Source: CAIKMD01 sp963803265 (GTDB taxonomy: Bacteria > Pseudomonadota > Alphaproteobacteria > ATCC43930 > CGMCC-115725). From it: DNA of 64,000 nt. The notes beneath the pieces were generated by a model. The model did not search any database and was not told the DNA's origin. It was given only the letters and a program-made list of their open reading frames with translations. This document shows positions 47,970-55,831 of this stretch, one piece after another (positions within the stretch are counted from its first letter, which is position 1; each line of letters opens with the position of its first letter). The stretch lies in assembly GCA_963803265.1 (NCBI GenBank), contig CAWDLZ010000017.1, positions 124,001 through 188,000 on the forward strand, given 5' to 3'. The position numbers were made by a program, and so were the translations under genes.

Positions 47970-48647
47970 CCGCTGAGCCTTCGCGTCGGGGTGAAGCTGC
48001 TCGACCAGCCGCCAGAACCCCACGCCGTGATTCATCCAGGCGAGATGCGCCACTTCATGCGCCACGACATAATCGAGCACGATCTCGGGCGCGAGGATCA
48101 AGCGCCAGGAAAACGACAGGTTCCCGGTGCGCGCGCAACTGCCCCAGCGCGTCGTGGTGTCGCGCACGCCGACGTGGCGGACTTGCTTTCCGATCGCCTG
48201 CGCCAGCTTCTCGGCGCGGGCGCTCAGCTCGCGCTGGGCGAGAGCGCGGAGGAAATCGCGCACCCGGCGCGCCAGGGATGCCGGATCGCCGGTGACGCGG
48301 ATTTCGCCCGCCTCAATCCAGGCTGGACCGCGCCCGCGGATATTCCCCATGTGGCGAATGAGATGCGGCTTATCGAGGATCGGCACCGCCGTGCCTTCTG
48401 CGAAGCCGAGGCGCGGCGGCAATGACGCGAGCCGCTGGTCCAGCCAGGCGCGGTTGGCTTCGAGAAAGCGCAGCGCTTCTGTCCTGGAGCAGCGGCGCGG
48501 CACCACTACTTCGACCGCCTCGCCCGAAGCGGCGATGCGCACGGCCAAGCGCCGCGCGCGCGGATGCGATTTGAGGCGCAGCGCGACCGTGCCGCCGGAG
48601 AAATTCCAAGCGGAAGGGATCGCTGAAGAAGCCGATGCGTCGGGCAC
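47925..48647 (-). CDS. YgjP-like (DUF45) zinc metallopeptidase
   Basis: Protein of 240 aa. The zinc motif is HEVAHLAWMNHGVGFW (HExxH plus the third His, about 190-205), preceded by TTRWGSCARTGNLSFSWRL, the classic DUF45 block. No ATG is available; the best start is the GTG at 48647, 8 bp after the ada stop, since anything further upstream in this frame is an ada shadow. Convergent overlap of 45 bp with ampG. Likely a cytoplasmic SprT/YgjP-type peptidase of unknown target. Confidence 0.85.
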   Translation of the reverse strand: MPDASASSAIPSAWNFSGGTVALRLKSHPRARRLAVRIAASGEAVEVVVPRRCSRTEALRFLEANRAWLDQRLASLPPRLGFAEGTAVPILDKPHLIRHMGNIRGRGPAWIEAGEIRVTGDPASLARRVRDFLRALAQRELSARAEKLAQAIGKQVRHVGVRDTTTRWGSCARTGNLSFSWRLILAPEIVLDYVVAHEVAHLAWMNHGVGFWRLVEQLHPDAKAQRLWLNRNRARLMRIG

Positions 48648-48655
48648 GCCCGATT

Positions 48656-49714
48656 CTACGCTTGCCCCTTCTCCCGCGCCAACAGCTTTGCCTTGCGTGC
48701 GATACCCCAGCGATAGCCGGCCAGCGCTCCGTCTTGCCGCACCACGCGGTGGCAGGGAATGACCAGCGCGACCCGGTTGCCGGCGCAAGCCCGCGCCACG
48801 GCGCGCGCTCCTCGCGGGGCGCCGATGCGCGCGGCAATCTCGGCATAGGTCGCGGTCTCGCCATAGGGAATGTGCTGCAATTCGCGCCAGACCCGCCATT
48901 GAAAGCCGGTGGCGACGAGATCGAGCGGCAGAGCGAGTCCCGGTTTCTCGCCGCGCAGATGCCGCACCAGCGCGGTCAGCCATGGCTCGAGGCGCTTCTC
49001 GTCACGGGCGATCGTCGCGGCGGGATATTCCCGCCTCAACTCGGCCTCGAGGGTTTGGTCGTCCGCGCCCAGGCTGACCGCGCAGATGCCCTTTTCCGTC
49101 GCCGCCACCAGCAGCCTCCCCAATGCGGTCGGCGCCGTCGCAAAGCCGATGGTGGCACCCGCGCCGCCTCGTCTGTAGCTGGCGGGGGTCATGCCGAGCA
49201 GCGACCTGGCGCGCTCGTAGAGCCGCGAGGCCGAGCCGTATCCGGCCGCGTAGAGCGCAGCGGTTACGTCGCTGCCCGAGGCTAGCGCTTCCTTCACGCG
49301 GCGCAGTCTTCGTGCTTGCGCATAATCGCGCGGGGAAATGCCGAGATGCCGCTTGAAGAGGCGCTGCAAATGGAATGGGCTGGTGGCCAGGCTCTCGCCC
49401 AGCGCGCGCAACGAGGGCGAGGGCTCGCCATCCTCGAGCGCGCGGTCGATGAGCGCGCAAGCCTGGCGCAGCTTGGCGGCTGACGGGTCGCTCGCCGGAG
49501 TCTCTTTCGGGCGGCACCGCCGGCACGGCCGATAGCCCGCGCGCTCGGCCAGTTCTGGTCGGGGAAAGAATGTCACGTTGCACCGAAGGGGACGCTTGCT
49601 CGGGCAGGAGGGGCGGCAATAGATGCCGGTGGTGGCTACCGCGTAAACGAAACGGCCATCGGCTGCTCGCGTCCGCTGCGTCACCGCTCGCCAGGAGGTC
49701 TCGTCATTCGTCAT
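48656..49714 (-). CDS. ada: Ada: DNA methylphosphotriester/O6-alkylguanine repair protein and regulator
   Basis: Bifunctional repair protein and transcription activator, 352 aa. The N-terminal zinc domain has the four cysteines: TGIYCRPSCPSKRPLRC and YRPCRRCRP, of which the first accepts methyl groups from phosphotriesters. An AraC-type helix-turn-helix follows (about 95-175), then the O6-methylguanine methyltransferase domain with active cysteine in VIPCHRVV and GYRWG at the C-terminus. Ada usually activates its own gene; no partner (alkB) is adjacent here. Confidence 0.95.
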   Translation of the reverse strand: MTNDETSWRAVTQRTRAADGRFVYAVATTGIYCRPSCPSKRPLRCNVTFFPRPELAERAGYRPCRRCRPKETPASDPSAAKLRQACALIDRALEDGEPSPSLRALGESLATSPFHLQRLFKRHLGISPRDYAQARRLRRVKEALASGSDVTAALYAAGYGSASRLYERARSLLGMTPASYRRGGAGATIGFATAPTALGRLLVAATEKGICAVSLGADDQTLEAELRREYPAATIARDEKRLEPWLTALVRHLRGEKPGLALPLDLVATGFQWRVWRELQHIPYGETATYAEIAARIGAPRGARAVARACAGNRVALVIPCHRVVRQDGALAGYRWGIARKAKLLAREKGQA

Positions 49715-49782
49715 GGCGGAAAAATAGCCCGCCCTTACGCGCCCCGCTATCCGAAGCTTGCGCCCAAATTCGCTCGCGCGAC

Positions 49783-51087
49783 CTAGAATTTATCGACCAA
49801 ATGCACGAACGAGCCGATTACCTTTCCGGCGACCCGCCCGGCGAGGCCCAATTCCCTACCGTCGGCATCCGCGCTGCGAAATAGCGGGGCGCCGTCGCCT
49901 TCCGCGGCGATGGTGGCGTAATGGAATTCATGGCCGCGGAAGGCGGCGCCCGCCTTGCCCAAAACGCCGTCGTCGCATAAGGAGACCTGGCGATAGCCGA
50001 GATGCAGGCGCTTTGTGGCGAAGCTCGTACGAACCGGCAACAGACCGGCCATCGCGTGATCTTTGCCCGCCGCATCAGTGAGCGCTTGGCCCAGCACCAT
50101 ATAGCCGCCGCATTCGCCATAGATCGCGGCACCCTGCCGTGCCGCCAAGCGCAAGCCCGAGAGGAAATTGCTGCTGTCGGCGATCTCGGCGGCGAACAAT
50201 TCGGGATAGCCTCCTGGCAAGTAGATCGCATCGGCTTGGCCGTCCGGCGCTTCGTCGCCCAGCGGCGAGAAAAACGACAAACTGGCGCCGCCGTCGCGCC
50301 ACGCTTGCAGAACCGCGTCATAGGCAAAGACGAAAGCCCGGTCGCGCGCCACCGCAATCCGCGCGCCCAGGCGCGGCAAGGGCGCCTCGGCCTCGGCGGT
50401 GAGCGCGGAGGGTCGCGCCAGAGTAAGGAGCGAAGCGGTATCGACCGAAGCGCCGACGATTTCGGCGGCGCCATTGAGAAAGGCATCGAGCTCGCCATGC
50501 TCGCCTGCCGGCACGAGCCCGAGATGTCGAACGGGGAGATCGAGCCCGGCCGCGCGCGGCACCGCGCCTAGGATTGTTATCGCAGGGTTGGCTCGCCGCA
50601 CGGCTTCGGTCAGGATGGCGGCGTGGCGCTCGCTGCCGGTGCGGTTGAAGATCACGCCCGCGATCGCGACTTCCTTGCGGTGGCCGGCAAAGCCCCCGAC
50701 GAGGGCCGCGACCGATTGGGCCTGGCGCGCGGCATCGACCACCAGCACGACCGGCCATCCGGTTTGTGCCGCGAGATCGGCGGTCGAGCCCGCGCCCGCC
50801 ATCCCTGCGCCGTCGAAGAGCCCCATCGCGCCTTCGCACAGCACCAGCCCGGACCGCTCGAGCGCGGCGATCGCGGCCGCGAGCGTGGCGCCGCGCATCG
50901 CCCAGGAATCGAGGTTGCGGCACGGCGCGCCGCTAGCGGCGCCGAGGAAGCTCGGATCGATGTAATCGGGGCCGCTCTTGGCAGCGGCGACGGCTACGCC
51001 ACGGTTACGCAAGTAACGCAGTAGCCCGAGCGTGACAACGGTCTTGCCGCTCCCCGATTCCGGGCCCGAGAGGATCAGCCCGGCCAT
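49783..51087 (-). CDS. cobB: Cobyrinate a,c-diamide synthase
   Basis: Glutamine- and ATP-dependent amidase of cobalamin synthesis, 434 aa (CbiA/CobB type). The P-loop is GPESGSGKT at 8-16, followed by SGPDYIDPSF (about 39-48) and EGAMGLFDG. The C-terminal glutamine amidotransferase domain carries the nucleophile in YGECGGYMVLG, and the matching histidine lies near GHEFHYAT. It starts a block of cob genes on the minus strand and is 13 bp upstream of the Sco-like gene on the same strand. Confidence 0.93.
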   Translation of the reverse strand: MAGLILSGPESGSGKTVVTLGLLRYLRNRGVAVAAAKSGPDYIDPSFLGAASGAPCRNLDSWAMRGATLAAAIAALERSGLVLCEGAMGLFDGAGMAGAGSTADLAAQTGWPVVLVVDAARQAQSVAALVGGFAGHRKEVAIAGVIFNRTGSERHAAILTEAVRRANPAITILGAVPRAAGLDLPVRHLGLVPAGEHGELDAFLNGAAEIVGASVDTASLLTLARPSALTAEAEAPLPRLGARIAVARDRAFVFAYDAVLQAWRDGGASLSFFSPLGDEAPDGQADAIYLPGGYPELFAAEIADSSNFLSGLRLAARQGAAIYGECGGYMVLGQALTDAAGKDHAMAGLLPVRTSFATKRLHLGYRQVSLCDDGVLGKAGAAFRGHEFHYATIAAEGDGAPLFRSADADGRELGLAGRVAGKVIGSFVHLVDKF

Positions 51088-51100
51088 CGCGACGGCTGCG

Positions 51101-51685
51101 TCACAACACGTGCTGGATCGATTCCGCCATGACCTTAGGCGTGAGCCCGGTCGGGAGCAGGCCGATATAGGTCCCTTTGCGGTCCATCAGATAGATGATT
51201 GAGCTGTGGTCGATCAAATAATCGTCGGTTCCCGCCTGCGGCACCTTCGCGACATAGACATGGAATTCGCCCTCGACCTTTTTCAGCTCGTCCGGCGGGC
51301 CGGTCAATGCCACCAATTGCGGCGTGAAATTCGCCGCGTAGGCTTTCAGCTGGGGCGGCGTGTCACGGGCCGGATCGACCGAGATGAAGATCGGCGTCAC
51401 CTCCTTGGCCTTGTCGCCGAGGAGATTGAGCGTGTCGGTGATCGCCTGCAGCGTGGTCGGGCAGGCGTCGGGGCAATAGGTATAGCCGAAATAAATCAGC
51501 ATCACCTTGCCGCGGAAGTCGGTGTCACTTTTTGGCGCGCCGTTCTGGTCGATCAGCGCGAACGGCCCGCCCACCGTCTGCTCCGCACCGTTGCCCCCCC
51601 AGAACTGCTCATAGACGACGCCGCCGGCGATGATCGCAAGCGCGGCCAAAAATATATAAAGCCCGCGGCGGGCGGCCTGGGACAT
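51101..51685 (-). CDS. Sco1/SenC copper chaperone-like protein
   Basis: Membrane-anchored thioredoxin-fold protein of 194 aa. One N-terminal membrane segment (about 8-24), then the copper-binding pair C71 and C75 (YCPDACPTTL) and the histidine H160 (LIDHSSIIYL), the complete Sco metal site. Sco proteins load copper into cytochrome c oxidase or reduce its cysteines, but no oxidase genes are here; it lies between cobB and cobA on the same strand, separated by 13 and 43 bp. Its placement in a cobalamin cluster is unexplained. Confidence 0.9.
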   Translation of the reverse strand: MSQAARRGLYIFLAALAIIAGGVVYEQFWGGNGAEQTVGGPFALIDQNGAPKSDTDFRGKVMLIYFGYTYCPDACPTTLQAITDTLNLLGDKAKEVTPIFISVDPARDTPPQLKAYAANFTPQLVALTGPPDELKKVEGEFHVYVAKVPQAGTDDYLIDHSSIIYLMDRKGTYIGLLPTGLTPKVMAESIQHVL

Positions 51686-51728
51686 ATTTCAAATATATGC
51701 GGGGACGGCCGCTCTCGCCAGCGGCGAA

Positions 51729-52538
51729 TCAACGCGCCTTTTCCAGCGCGGAGGACGCGACCCCGCCGATCCAATCGAGCTCGCGCCTGAGGCGCACCAC
51801 CGGCCCGACCGCGACCAGGGCCGGCGGCTCGATGCCCGATTCGGCCGCGTCCTTGCCGGCCTTTCCCAGCGTCGTCTCGACCACGCGCTGCTCCGCGGTG
51901 GTGGCTTTGCTGATGATCGCGACCGGCTCGTCCCTCGAGCGTCCAGCCGCGATCAGCTTTTGCGCGATGGCGTCGAGATTCTTCAACGCCATGTAGATGA
52001 CCAGCACGGCGGCGCCGCGCGACAGCGAAGCCCAATCGACCGCGTCCGGCAAGACGCCGCCGCTGGCCTGGCCGGTGACGAACGCGATCGCGGAATTGGT
52101 ATCGCGATGGGTCGCCGGGATGCCGGCATAGGCGAGCCCGCCGATCCCCGCGGTGATGCCGGGCACGATACGGAACGGGATCCGCGCCTTGGCCAGGGCC
52201 AAGCCTTCCTCGCCGCCGCGGCCGAACACGAACGGATCACCGCCCTTCAAACGCAACACCCGCTTGCCGGCGCGCGCCAACTCGATCAGCTTCAACGAGA
52301 TATCGGGTTGCTGGGGCGATGGCTTGCCACCGCGCTTGCCGGCATGCTCAAGCGCGGCACCTTGCCGCGCCAGCGCCAGAATGGGTTTCGAGACCAGGGC
52401 GTCATAGACGACGATATCGGCGGTCTGCAGTGCGTGCAGCGCCAACAGCGTTAAGAGGCCCGGATCGCCCGGTCCGGCGCCGACCAGCCAGACCGAGCCG
52501 CGAGCGAATTCGGGGAAATCGAGCTTCGAAGCCGCCAT
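51729..52538 (-). CDS. cobA: Uroporphyrinogen-III C-methyltransferase
   Basis: SUMT, 269 aa, makes precorrin-2 from uroporphyrinogen III with two SAM molecules. Motifs: VWLVGAGPGDPGLLTL at the start (SAM site), VYDALVSKPIL, AGKRVLRLKGGDPFVFGRGGEE, and TAGIGGLAYAGIPATHRD. It is the first step of the route served by the rest of the window. It is divergent from cbiD, with a 72-bp intergenic stretch holding an inverted repeat. Confidence 0.95.
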   Translation of the reverse strand: MAASKLDFPEFARGSVWLVGAGPGDPGLLTLLALHALQTADIVVYDALVSKPILALARQGAALEHAGKRGGKPSPQQPDISLKLIELARAGKRVLRLKGGDPFVFGRGGEEGLALAKARIPFRIVPGITAGIGGLAYAGIPATHRDTNSAIAFVTGQASGGVLPDAVDWASLSRGAAVLVIYMALKNLDAIAQKLIAAGRSRDEPVAIISKATTAEQRVVETTLGKAGKDAAESGIEPPALVAVGPVVRLRRELDWIGGVASSALEKAR

Positions 52539-52592
52539 GGCTGAAGCCTACACCGGCCTCTCGCCCGCGTGTAGCCGCCGGCGGGTTCAGCC
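52539..52592. promoter_or_regulatory. Nested inverted repeats in the cobA-cbiD divergent promoter region
   Basis: Two dyads share an axis between 52554 and 52568: CTACAC (52548-52553) with GTGTAG (52569-52574), and outside them GGCTGAA (52539-52545) with TTCAGCC (52586-52592). A factor binding here could control both cobA and cbiD. The region is too short for a cobalamin riboswitch and has none of its conserved boxes that I could see. Confidence 0.4.
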
Positions 52593-52610
52593 ACTAGACT
52601 CCGCGGCGCT

Positions 52611-53696
52611 ATGGCCGAGACCAGAAACCCGGGCTTGCGGCGCGGCTGGACCACTGGCGCCTGCGCGGCGGCGGCGTCCAGCGCGGCCTATGCCGCCTTG
52701 CTCACTGGGCGCTTTCCCGATCCGGTCGCGATCACCCTCCCAGGCGGAGCGCGGCCGGAATTCGAGCTCGCGGTCAAGGAGCGCCTGGGGCAGGTCGCGC
52801 GGGCGGGCATCGTCAAGGATGCAGGCGACGATCCCGACGTCACCCATGGCGCGACCATCATCGCCGAGGTCGAGGACCTGCCGCCTGGCGGCGGGCTGAT
52901 CTTTCGCGCGGGCGAAGGGGTCGGCACCGTGACGCGGCCGGGCCTCGGGCTCGCAATCGGCGAGCCGGCGATCAATCCCGGCCCGCGCGCGATGATCGCC
53001 GTGGCGCTCGCCAGGGTGGCAGCGGCCGCGGGCCGCGCCCGTGTCGATGCCGCGGTCACGCTGTCGGTTCCGGGCGGCGAGGCGCTCGCCGCCAAGACCA
53101 TGAACGGCCGGCTCGGCATCGCGGGCGGCCTCTCGATTCTCGGCACCACCGGCATCGTCATTCCCTATTCCTGCGCCGCCTGGATCGCCTCGATTCATCG
53201 CGGCATCGACGTGGCGCGCGCATCGGGCCTCCGCCATCTCGCGGCTTCGACCGGCTCGACTTCCGAGCGCGCGGTCCAGAAGCTCCATCGGCTGCCCGAG
53301 GCAGCGTTGATCGACATGGGCGATTTCGTCGGCGGCACGCTCAAATATCTGCGTCGGCATCCGGTGCCGCGCCTCACCCTGGCGGGCGGCTTCGGCAAAT
53401 TTGCGAAGCTCGCGCAGGGCCATCTCGATCTGCACTCCGACCGCAGCCGGGTCGATGTCGCGGCGCTCGCACGCATCCTCGCCGAGCTTGGCGCACCGGC
53501 CGATATCGTCGCTGCAGCCAGTGAAGCGAGCGGCGCGAACGAGGCGCTTGAGGCCGCGACCTCTGTCTTTGCCCCTGGGCTGGCGTCGCGCGTCGCCCGC
53601 GCGGCGCGGGAAGTGGCTTTGGCGACGCTCGCGGGAGGCATCGCGGTCGATGTCGCGCTGTTCGATCGCGGCGGCGCGCTGTTGGCGCATGCCTAG
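52611..53696 (+). CDS. cbiD: Cobalt-precorrin-5B C1-methyltransferase CbiD
   Basis: Methyltransferase of 361 aa belonging to the cobalt-early (anaerobic-type) branch of corrin synthesis. Family marks: RRGWTTGACAAAAS near the start, GVGTVTRPGLGLAIGEPAINPGPR, and LGTTGIVIPYS. In the oxygen-dependent pathway the equivalent methylation is done by CobF, which is absent here. Its stop overlaps the start of cobK by 8 bp. Confidence 0.92.
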   Translation: MAETRNPGLRRGWTTGACAAAASSAAYAALLTGRFPDPVAITLPGGARPEFELAVKERLGQVARAGIVKDAGDDPDVTHGATIIAEVEDLPPGGGLIFRAGEGVGTVTRPGLGLAIGEPAINPGPRAMIAVALARVAAAAGRARVDAAVTLSVPGGEALAAKTMNGRLGIAGGLSILGTTGIVIPYSCAAWIASIHRGIDVARASGLRHLAASTGSTSERAVQKLHRLPEAALIDMGDFVGGTLKYLRRHPVPRLTLAGGFGKFAKLAQGHLDLHSDRSRVDVAALARILAELGAPADIVAAASEASGANEALEAATSVFAPGLASRVARAAREVALATLAGGIAVDVALFDRGGALLAHA

Positions 53697-54489
53697 CCCG
53701 CCAGAGCAGGAGCCTGACCGCCGCCATCTTCTCATATTGGGCGGCACGGCCGAGGCGCGCTCGCTCGCCGCCTTGGCGACTGCTCGGCTCGGGAGCCGGC
53801 TGCGCGTCACGACCTCGCTCGCCGGACGCACGCGCCAGGTCGCGGCACATGCCGGCGAGATCCGGCAGGGCGGTTTCGGCGGCGCCCGCGGTCTTGCGGC
53901 CTATCTCGGCGCGGCGCCGGTCGATCTCGTCATCGACGCGACGCATCCCTTTGCCGTGCGCATCTCGGAAGCGGCGCGGACGGCCTGCGGGTCGCTCGGC
54001 CTGCCGCTGTTGACGCTGGCCCGTCCGGCCTGGGCGAAGCAGCCGGGCGACCGCTGGATCGAGGTCGCCGATGCCGCGGCGGCCGCGCGAATTCTGCCTA
54101 GTATCGGCCGGCGCGCCTTCCTGACCATCGGCCGGAGCGGGATCGAAGCGTTCGCTGGCTTGACGGAAATCTATTTCCTCGTGCGCCTCATCGAGCCGCC
54201 CGAGGCGGCGCTGCCGCTCCGCGCCTATGACCTCGTGCTTAGCCGCGGCCCTTTTACCGTCGCCGAGGAACGCGGTATCATCGCGCGATACGCGATCGAC
54301 GTGCTGGTGGCGAAGGCGTCGGGCGGGGATCCGACGGCGGCGAAGCTCGAAGCTGCGCGCCGCGCCGCGATCCCGGTGGTGATGCTGCGCCGCCCGGCGG
54401 ACCAATCCAGCGATCGCGTCGCTGGCGTGGAGGATGCGCTGTCATGGCTCGCGACACGGCTCGATCGGCTGGAGGAATCATCGCGGTGA
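53689..54489 (+). CDS. cobK: Precorrin-6A/cobalt-precorrin-6A reductase
   Basis: NADPH-dependent reductase of the CobK/CbiJ family, 266 aa from the ATG at 53689. Features: HLLILGGTAEARSLA (nucleotide-binding), IDATHPFAVRISEAA, LTIGRSGIEAF and LVAKASGGDPTAAKLEAA. It overlaps cbiD and, at its end, the ankyrin gene (GTGA), so all three are translated together. Confidence 0.92.
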   Translation: MPSPPEQEPDRRHLLILGGTAEARSLAALATARLGSRLRVTTSLAGRTRQVAAHAGEIRQGGFGGARGLAAYLGAAPVDLVIDATHPFAVRISEAARTACGSLGLPLLTLARPAWAKQPGDRWIEVADAAAAARILPSIGRRAFLTIGRSGIEAFAGLTEIYFLVRLIEPPEAALPLRAYDLVLSRGPFTVAEERGIIARYAIDVLVAKASGGDPTAAKLEAARRAAIPVVMLRRPADQSSDRVAGVEDALSWLATRLDRLEESSR

Positions 54490-55058
54490 AGCTTCGTGTT
54501 GCCTTGCTCGGCTTAGGCGTCGCCTTGGCGTTTCCGCTCGGACAAGCCGGCGCCCAGAACATGCCGATCGGCGGCGTCGACCTTTCCGGCTGGTACAACA
54601 TGGGTATGGCCGCTTCCCGCAATCGCACGTCGGATGTCGTTTCGATGGTCGAGTCCGGCCAGTCGGCGGACACCGCCGACGATACCGGGCAATCGCCGCT
54701 CGGCTATGCCGCGAGTTTCGGCAACCTCGATATGGCGCAGGCTCTGATCAAATACGGCGCCCCGGTCGATCGCCGCGACCGGCTCGGCAACTCCCCGCTC
54801 CACTGGGCGGCGCAGCGCGGCGCCGTCAACATCGTGCGCCTGCTGATCGCGGCCAAGGCGACCATCGACGCCCAGAACACCCAGGGAATAACGCCGCTGA
54901 TGCTGGCGGTAAGCCAAGGCCAGGTGCAGGTAGTGCGGCTGCTACTGCAAAACGGCGCCGATCCGGCCAAGCAAGATTACACCGGCCGCGACGCTACCGG
55001 CTGGGCCGCTGGCAAGCCGAACATTCTCCAGGCCCTGCGCGCGGGCAAATCGGGCTAG
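54486..55058 (+). CDS. Exported ankyrin-repeat protein
   Basis: Protein of 190 aa from the GTG at 54486, with GGAGGA 9 bp upstream; an in-frame ATG at 54444 lies inside cobK. A signal peptide (about 1-24, KLRVALLGLGVALAF...AQN) points to the periplasm. Four ankyrin repeats follow, for example QSPLGYAASFGNLDMAQALIKYGA, SPLHWAAQRGAVNIVRLLI and ITPLMLAVSQGQVQVVRLLLQ. It is co-translated with cobK but has no obvious enzymatic role in corrin synthesis; a periplasmic partner-binding function is inferred. Confidence 0.85.
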   Translation: MKLRVALLGLGVALAFPLGQAGAQNMPIGGVDLSGWYNMGMAASRNRTSDVVSMVESGQSADTADDTGQSPLGYAASFGNLDMAQALIKYGAPVDRRDRLGNSPLHWAAQRGAVNIVRLLIAAKATIDAQNTQGITPLMLAVSQGQVQVVRLLLQNGADPAKQDYTGRDATGWAAGKPNILQALRAGKSG

Positions 55059-55062
55059 CGGG

Positions 55063-55831
55063 TCAGGTATTTTTCGATCGCGGCCGCAGCACATGGTGGT
55101 GGCCGGCGGCGTAGAGCCGGCTATCGGCGAAATCGCGCGCGGCCAGCACACGGCCAACAATGACGAGCGCGGTACGGGTAAATTCCGCTTTCTTTACCTG
55201 GTCGCGGATGGTCGCGAGCGTGCCGCGCAGAATTTTCTCGTCCGGCCAGCTCGCGCGGTGAACCACCGCCACCGGACAATCCGCGCCATAGATCGGCGAC
55301 AGCGCGCGCACCACGCGCGCGAGGTTGTTGATCGAGAGATGGAGGCACGAGCGTTGCCCGGCTCTGGGCGAGCGTCGCCAAATCCTCGCCCTTCGGCATC
55401 GCCGAGGCGCGCACGGAAGTGCGGGTAAGGATTACGCTCTGCGTCGTCTCGGGCAGCGTCAGCTCGACGCCCAAAGCGGCGGCGGCGGCGGCGAAGGCCG
55501 GCACGCCCGGCGTCAGGTCATACGGGATGCCGAGCGCGTCGAGCCGCCGCATTTGCTCGGCGACCGCGCTGTAAAGCGCGATGTCGCCGGAATGAACCCT
55601 GGCGACATCCTGGCCGGCGCGGTGCGCCAGCGCCATCTCCGCGATGATGTCGTCGAGGGTAAGCGGCGCGGTGTCGATCACGCGCGCACCCTTGGGCGCG
55701 GCCGACACCACCGCCTCGGGCACCAGCGAGCCGGCATAAAGGCAAACGGGTGAGCGCTCGATGAGGCGCAGGCCACGCACCGTGATGAGGTCGGGCGCGC
55801 CCGGCCCCGCGCCGATGAAATGCACGGTCAT
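55063..55831 (-). CDS. cobM: Precorrin-4 C11-methyltransferase (one frame break)
   Basis: CobM/CbiF, about 255 aa after correction. Starts MTVHFIGAGPGAPDLITVRG, with VHSGDIALYSAVAEQ and LTPGVPAFAAAAAALGVELT as SAM-binding motifs. A doubled C near 55357 breaks the frame; removing it gives TLVLHLSINNLARVV and then the conserved DCPVAVVHRASWPDE. It overlaps the start of the upstream gene by 4 bp (ATGA) and is convergent with the ankyrin gene (4-bp gap). Confidence 0.9.
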
